DNA of 64,000 nt, from the NCBI GenBank assembly GCA_964035545.1, contig OZ037767.1, forward strand, positions 16,425,498 through 16,489,497, written 5' to 3'. This DNA is from Bugula neritina (taxonomy: Eukaryota; Bryozoa; Gymnolaemata; Cheilostomatida; Bugulidae). Below are positions 57,678 to 64,000 of this stretch, one piece after another (the stretch's first letter is position 1; every line of letters begins with the position of its first letter). The notes beneath the pieces were generated by a model that saw only the letters and a list, made by a program, of their open reading frames with translations, did no database searches and had not been told where the DNA came from. A program made the translations under genes and the position numbers.

Positions 57678-59066
57678 GCCTACTACTACTACTACTAGCC
57701 TACTGCTACTACTAGCCTACTGCTACTACTACTAGCCTACTACTACTACTAGCCTACTACTACTACTACTACTAGTAGAGCGCTACTTTGGCAATGCAGT
57801 TATAATTGAGTGTTGAACTAATATCTTTATTGTGTCATCTACTCAGGTGTCTCTTGCTACCCAGTTGCTGTCAGCTTCAGTGGCTGACTCACTTGATACG
57901 CTGAAACAGTTGGGACTCTCTAAATTCCAGCAGTGTGATGCTACCATCAACTTCATTAGGGTTTGTTACAGCTTTTAGTTTTATTTCTTTAAAATACTGT
58001 AACTGCAATCGTCCCATGTTCTGCTGATGTTACTTTTTCTGTAGCGAGTAGATCGGTTGTTTGACATCCTGAATAGTTGATCAGCAATAGCTAAAGGCTA
58101 CAAGCAGCCTTTACATCTAAATGGTATCAGTGTCATCATTCCTTTTCTGAAAGATACACGGCAATATTTGCTAGGCCTAAAGAATAATGAAGGGATACCT
58201 CTGTACAAGACCAAAAGGTAAATTTCCTATTAACATAGAAAGTGTTACTTGTCTATATTTCAGATCTAATATGTGCTTGTCCCTATTTGTGTTATTTACA
58301 GACATGTTTGTATTACTGGACTTGTATGTGACACAGTATTTGGGTTGGTGGAGAAACTGTTGGTGCCTAAAACGCTGGACTATCTGCTAATGTATAAATT
58401 TTCGCAAGACCATTTAGAGCTGTGGTATGCTACAGCTCTGAACAGCTATGCATGAAGCCCAGTCTGCATGCACTTATGTTAACATGTTTATTTGTTCTCT
58501 TACTCTCTTATCTCTTTCCTTCAGGTGTTCGGTTTTTCACTTTGCTTTGATAGGTGCAACTAAGATGGTCGGTTGAACCAACTGTGTTGAAAAGTGAATT
58601 TTTTTACATGAGCTTAGCGGTTAAAATGCATGCAATATGAAGTATATTTTATTAACTTTTGAATACGAAGAGACAAAGATGATGAATTTTCAAAAATTTC
58701 CAAAACTGTGGTGTCAAAGCAATTGTGCATTTTTTAATTAAATGACTTTTTTGGCTTAATTGCATGCAAGGTTTTGCTTGTGTTCTAAAAAAAAAAAATC
58801 ATTTTTCTGGGTAAACATAATCCAATCATTAATTGTGAACAGGCAATTGATGTCCAAGCATTTTTTTAATATCTGTTTTAGGTGGATGGAATAATAACGC
58901 ATCTGTAACTGGCTTTCAGTCTATCTTTAGAAAATTGGTGACCCGATGTGGTGTACATCCAGGCAACTCAGGAAATTCTAAGCCATTAGATAGCACAACT
59001 GCTATTCATGGAGACATCATTAGGCATCGAAAATCATCATTTCTCCCTTTTAAATTTACTCATTGA
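56843..59066 (+). pseudogene. P-type (THAP9-like) transposase pseudogene
   Basis: Exon 56843-56976 starts at ATG and encodes the first half of a THAP zinc finger (CYAYNC then ISFHK). Later exons at 57847-57960, 58045-58217, 58302-58455 and 58882-59066 match P-element transposase segments: KFQQCDATINFIR, RVDRLFDILNS, YKFSQDHLELW and GGWNNN. An in-frame TGA at 58078-58080 and another at 58453-58455 interrupt it, and the rest of the THAP domain and catalytic core are missing or replaced by the repeat at 57060-57780. I infer a dead copy. Confidence 0.8.
57060..57780. repeat. (CTA)n and GCCTACTGCTACTACTA minisatellite
   Basis: Over 700 bp of CTA trinucleotides with an interspersed GCCTACTG word, between the first two recognisable transposase exons. 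It probably expanded after insertion. Confidence 0.95.
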
Positions 59067-59855
59067 AGTATATTATGACTTATTTCAGCACCACATTGCT
59101 AAACTAACAAATATTGCTATTCACAAACTAAATTTCAGGCAATGTAGCAACAAAAGTGTACTGTTTAGAGGCCAGTAATAAGGATGTGGGTAATTAATCG
59201 TTTAGAAGTTATTACAACAGTATTTATATTATAACATTAGATGATAACAAATATTGTTATTGCAATATAATATTATTTTTTGTTTATTCTGTAATTCTAT
59301 TTTAATCACTTATTGCTTTCAGATTAGCACTTGAAAACAGAATTTAAAACTTTGAAAAGTTTAAGGAAATCTGTTACTTGCCTGTGTTGTAAAGCTGTGT
59401 CTTACCACCGGTTTTTTTTATATTATTTATAAACTTTTATACTTGTTATCCTTACTGTCAGTGTTCATGTACTAAGGCTGAAATTTGCTTTGCTGTTGCT
59501 TTTCATTTCATGTTGACTAATGTGTTGATCTAATCAATAAATATGTAATGCATTTGTTAGGTTATTAAAGTTATTATCATATATACTTGAGGTACATGCT
59601 TCATAAAATGATAATTAGTCATGAAATTACAAATACCAAAAGTAAAATAAACAAAATAATTGGTTCCTGCTTCACATTGCTGAATTTTCTTTATTTTTTA
59701 GTGTTTACCTCAATTTATAAGCTCTAATAGCTTGCATTTATAATGGATTTTACTACTACTGCTGTGTGCAAAACAAGTAGGCGTGGTTAAGTTTTCCATG
59801 TTAAGGCGGAGCTAAACTATTTGGCCAAGCTAAAACGTCCTTGGCCTCTCCAGGT

Positions 59856-59938
59856 CTATTCCAGCTCAGTGGTCGAAAACCTCTGCACCACAAGGATCTA
59901 AGGCTTAAAGTAGCCTAGGACCCACTGAGCTGGAATAG
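59856..59938. other. 83-bp palindromic insert with 17-bp perfect arms
   Basis: CTATTCCAGCTCAGTGG at 59856-59872 and its exact inverse at 59922-59938. The left arm continues GTCGAAAAC, like the left end of the P-type element, so this may be a pair of element ends without an interior. Confidence 0.7.
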
Positions 59939-60194
59939 TTAATAATTATTGAGTTCATTGCTAGGACCACTAAACTATAGTTTCAGTTCAGTGCCTAGGA
60001 CTCTCACGCTGGCTGCAACTAATTGTGATGGATAAATCATAATGATTATAATTATTGTTATGCAGTATAATAATATATTCACTTATATTAATATTGAAAC
60101 TTTTAGTACGAATATTTTTATTTACTGCAGCATTTATCATAATCAATCTAAATTTTAATGAAGAAGTTTGACTATTTGTTCCACTTCCAAGCAT

Positions 60195-60665
60195 TACAAT
60201 TACATTTAGTGATTTACTTTTAGTTTTACTTTTAGTTTTACTTTTACTTTTAGTTTTACTTTTAGTTTTACTTTTAGTTTTACTTTAACTTTTAGTTTTA
60301 GTTTTACTTTTAGTCAATTAATGATTTACTAAATCTAATAGTAATAGTAATACTAACAGTAATACTAGTAAGTAACACTAATGGACAATAGTGAAGTGAT
60401 AGTAATACTCATACTGTAATAGTAATACTCATACTGTCATCGTAATACTAATACTAGTAGTAATACTAATACTAATAGTAATACTATTAGTATTACTACT
60501 AGTATTACCCGTATTAGTTTTACTATTATTATTTGCGTTAGAGAATTATTTTGATTATTTCAGTACTAATAGTAATACTAATAGTAATACTAATAGTAAT
60601 ACTAAAAGTAATAGAATACTAATACTAGTAATACTGCTGTTAGTGTTAATAGTGCTACTACTAGT
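60195..60665. repeat. Simple repeats before the asparaginase gene
   Basis: A TTTTAGTTTTACTT tract (60200-60312) is followed by ATACTAATAGTA-type trinucleotide mixes to about 60665. The rest of 59972-61404 holds nothing else that I can identify apart from the likely asparaginase promoter and 5'UTR. Confidence 0.8.
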
Positions 60666-61404
60666 CATAATCACATTCACTGTAAGTGTAATGCATCATA
60701 ATAATATTAATATTAATTAATAATGATGTTCACCAATAGAAATTTTCAGTCAGTTGCATTGTTGTGTGTGCTTGTTGCATTTTTATTACACACTGAGCAA
60801 TAATTCATAATCACTGTCAGTGTTGTGGTTACTTACTATAAAAGAAAGATTCTGTACCAGTGCATGGTACTTAGGAGTTACTAAAGGTGCTGGTTCTTAT
60901 ACTAGCCTTTAGCAGTTGACTCAGACTCAGAATGAATTAAGGCAGATTATATGTTTTTTGCTTATTCTAGTCTTTTGTGCCTTGGGTTTTCACTGCAACT
61001 AGCTGTGCCACAGATACATACACACCAACTTTAGTCTGTGGGACAGAGTTTAAGTGACACTACAGCTTTGAGGGTTTGGTTCTACTCATTGCTAATATTG
61101 GCTACTTTTACATTTAGTTTTGATGCATACATTATTTGGACCTGTAAAATATCAATATAGCTGTTTACTACCATTTACATTATTTAGTTTAAATTTGAGA
61201 TAAAATTAATTTGTTGCAAATTTTAATCTTTTCACTAAAATTTTGTATGCTCTATATCACATTTAAACACTATATTATTGATTTGCTATTTTACAGTCTG
61301 TCTTACTAATGACAAAAATAAAGTAGTTTGAAAGATTGCATCAAAACTGATCAATTTTTGCATAGTTTTTGCAAATATTCATGTTTTCCAGCTGAAGTAT
61401 AGAA

Positions 61405-64000
61405 ATGTCATACAACTATCGAAAGACCGTGAACACACGTCACCATCACCTCCCCCTTGAAGGAAATACCCAGTCTTTAATAGAGAATGAGTTTGGAAAC
61501 GTCCTTGTCATATACACAGGAGGTACCATTGGCATGAAGTTAAACAAACAAGGAGGTGAATCTCTATCAGGATATACTATTTTATTTACTCGTAAACTCG
61601 TACTGAGTTGAAGTTATACTGGTATATCAAGTAAAACTTAATGTTACATTAACTACTTATGGTTATACTGACTCAAGTAATACTTAAAGTTATACTGACT
61701 CAAGTAATACTTAAAGTTATAGTTACTTCAAGTGTTACTAACTTAAGTTATATTAGTTGGATTTGTATAAATATTCAAATGAGCTTCAAGCGCATTGATT
61801 TGCATCACGGAAATGCAAGTCACTGAAAATTTAGTCAATTGATGCAATTTATTGTTAACTACGATTTGGCTTGAATTGACTGACCCTGCTTTACGTACTA
61901 GACTTATTCTATAGTTTTAGTAATGGATAATCTGACATCACGTTGTACAGCTAGTCTTGTTAACTTAACTCACTCTCTACTTATTATCCTCTCTATTACT
62001 ATTGCATTTTGATAGCGATGGTTAGTATCTATGCTATATAGTATGTATTATATCCTATATAATATAATATGCTATATACTATATAATAATATAATATGCT
62101 ATATACTATATAATAATATAATATGCTATATACTATATAATAATATAATATGCTATATACTATATAATAATATATATGGTATAATATGCTGGCTATAACA
62201 CAATGTCACATGAAACAGAGATGTCTAGTTGCATTCATCTTATAATAGATACTAGCTTCAGTCAGGCAGAGAGCTCAAGTAATTTAGTTTTATAATACTT
62301 TTTGTGCACATACGGCGTCAATTAATTCAAGATGCTGCCGATTGTTTAAATGTCGGCAGCATCTTGAACTAAAACTTTACACTACTTGCTGACCTAAGGA
62401 ATTAGCTCAAGGCATAGGAATTATTAAAAGATATCGTCAAAGACATGTGCTGTAAACTCGAGTTGATAAGCTTACAACTCTGAGACTGTATTTGAGTCAT
62501 AGCCAAGATATCTTTGCAGATTTTATTACTACACAAATGTACCTAAAAAACCTCTTCAAAGTTTTAAAGGTCACCCTGTTGGCTGCTATATATCTTTGGT
62601 TTGAGGTCATTGCACTGCTGTCCTTGTGGTCAAGTTATAGTCCTCTAATTAGTGCATGAAAGAAATTAGGTTAATTAGTGGGAGAGCTGATTAATGCACA
62701 GCTTTGGGTAAGGTTAATTGTATCTTGAAAGGGTTCAACCCAATATTCCAAGTATATTATATTTTCTTATACTAAACAAACCACTGGAGTTGTCCACTCT
62801 ATATAGAATTTGAATTCAAAGCATATCTCACTGTGTATAGCAGTTCGGTATATCTAACTGAAGCAACAGTGAACATCTAAAGGTGAAGTTATGTGCTCTT
62901 TTCTGAAGGGTTTACGCCACAACTTCACAGGGATATCACTTGTAGCAGGGGAGACAATTTATCTTGTGTCTAACTGAGGTGTATACTGTTTAGGTGACAT
63001 GAAGGAAGGGGCAAACTCCCAAACTCAATAATATTCATCATGAGATTAAAAATCTTGCTGAAGATCTAGAAGCAAGATGGAGTAACTAGTTATATTCGTT
63101 TATTTTAGTGTACTCCAACGACAAAGACCTTCTCTATCATTTCCTGGAGACCATGCCGATGTTCAACGACCGAGCGTACGCTGCTAAGCGACATCAAATG
63201 GACTGCGATCCGCCATTTTTCAAACAGTTTACGTATCCGCCATTGTTCATGCCGTAAGTGTCTGTAGTGACATATATAGGGTATACGTACTTTCATAGTG
63301 ACATATATAGTGTATACGTACTTACATAGTGACATATATAGTGTATGTGTACTTACATAGTGACATATATAGTGTATACATACTTACATAGTGAGATATA
63401 TAGTGTATACGTACTTACATAGTGACATATATAGTGTATACGTACTTACATAGTGACATATATAGTGTATATGTACTTACATAGTGACATATATAGTGTA
63501 TACATACTTACATAGTGACATATATAGTGTATACGTACTTACATAGTGTCATACATAGTGTATACGTACTTACATAGTGACATATATAGTGTATACATAC
63601 TTACACTTACACTTACATATCTACTTACGTACGTAGAATTGTGGGAAGTGCTGATCCCAAACACATCACCTACATCCTGTACGAGTATCAGCAGCTAGTG
63701 GACAGCTCTAATATAGACTCGGATATCATGCTGCAGATTGCACTTGATGTCAAGGTTTGTATTCCTCTATATATCCGCTATAGGCTTTATACTATATATG
63801 CTATTGTATTCTACTATATACTATTTTATACTATGTGCTATTATATACTATGTGCTATTATGTACTGTGTGCTATTATATACCATGTGCTATTATATACT
63901 ATGTGCTATTATATACTATGTGCTATTATATACTATGTGCTATTTTATACCATGTGCTATTATATACTATACACTCTCTCTATATATATATATACTATAA
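61405..64000 (+). CDS. ASPG: Type I L-asparaginase / ASPG-like, first three exons (partial)
   Basis: Cytosolic enzyme hydrolysing asparagine to aspartate and ammonia; the animal form often has C-terminal ankyrin repeats. Exons 61405-61555, 63109-63253 and 63637-63754 join in phase (1, 2, 0), giving 138 residues before the window ends inside the next intron. The catalytic Thr motif VIYTGGTIGMK is at about 36-46, and the substrate-binding DSSN in LVDSSNIDSD at about 114-123. The start follows a 3' splice-like TTTTCCAG, so a 5'UTR exon probably lies upstream. The N-terminal 30 residues are hydrophilic and without a signal peptide. Whether ankyrin repeats follow cannot be seen. Confidence 0.88.
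61640..62175. repeat. 27-bp repeats in asparaginase intron 1
   Basis: TTATACTGACTCAAGTAATACTT-type copies lie at 61640-61745, and a 27-bp AT-rich repeat (GCTATATACTATATAATAAT) at 62045-62175. Confidence 0.8.
62326..62368. other. 16-bp perfect hairpin in asparaginase intron 1
   Basis: TTCAAGATGCTGCCGA at 62326-62341 and its exact inverse at 62353-62368, with an 11-nt loop. Confidence 0.8.
63262..63975. repeat. 31-bp and 15-bp minisatellites flanking asparaginase exon 3
   Basis: About eleven copies of a 31-bp unit (GACATATATAGTGTATACGT then ACTTACATAGT) fill intron 2 to 63605. A 15-bp TATACTATGTGCTAT repeat starts soon after exon 3 and runs to about 63975. Confidence 0.9.

Larger units (their letters stand above)
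56594..59971 (+). mobile_element. P-element/THAP9-like DNA transposon, decayed
   Basis: About 3.4 kb bounded by imperfect inverted ends: AGTGGTC plus GAACTCAATAAT at 56594-56621, matched in reverse at 59945-59971 with an 8-9-nt gap between the two words. It encloses the exons of a broken THAP-type transposase. The flanks both carry AACTATA and CAGTTCAGTG words, so the exact end is uncertain. Confidence 0.6.

Overview
This is eukaryotic DNA from an animal. Coding sequence is broken into many short exons with GT-AG introns (one GC-AG), the background is AT-rich, and the introns hold minisatellites, tRNA-derived SINEs, MITEs, a Penelope-like retroelement and a P-type DNA transposon. The encoded proteins (Golgi alpha-mannosidase II, a TspanC8 tetraspanin, eEFSec, MAP10, an SLC10 transporter, a type I asparaginase) are animal-type. 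The repeat content suggests a non-vertebrate metazoan, possibly a lophotrochozoan, but I cannot name the species. Gene models were built by hand: I read the exon frames, found splice sites, and required matching intron phases.

Layout: (1) 1-2396: a possible LINE scrap and simple repeats. (2) 2397-13995, plus: complete 22-exon Golgi alpha-mannosidase II, 1134 aa. (3) 14795-17665, minus: six-exon TspanC8 tetraspanin, 316 aa, convergent with the mannosidase. (4) 18418-23708, minus: 12-exon selenocysteine elongation factor eEFSec, 550 aa. (5) 25362-35142, plus: about 15-exon MAP10-like microtubule protein, divergent from eEFSec. (6) 37751-40682, plus: four-exon secreted Cys-rich protein with CBM14-like and EGF-like parts, 220 aa. 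(7) 41758-44218: Penelope-like element with RT plus GIY-YIG and three hammerhead ribozymes, arranged as a fold-back. (8) 45496-53896, minus: nine-exon SLC10-type transporter, 481 aa. (9) 56594-59971: decayed P-element/THAP9-like transposon. (10) 61405 to the window end, plus: first three exons of an ASPG-type asparaginase.

The genes are unrelated housekeeping and cell-surface functions, not an operon or pathway. Shared themes are glycoprotein maturation in the Golgi (mannosidase), membrane organisation (tetraspanin, SLC10) and selenoprotein translation (eEFSec).

The most unusual observations are: (a) tandem arrays whose unit includes an exon edge. The clearest is sixteen exact-length 54-bp copies of the end of mannosidase exon 18 with its 5' splice site; others start at a splice donor or at a stop codon. 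(b) A Penelope-like element whose ORF start lies in an inverted copy of its own 3' end, with hammerhead ribozymes on both strands, one inside a perfect 38-bp-arm palindrome. (c) Two PIF/Harbinger-like MITEs plus a relic, a four-copy SINE family, and several long hairpins with no assigned function.
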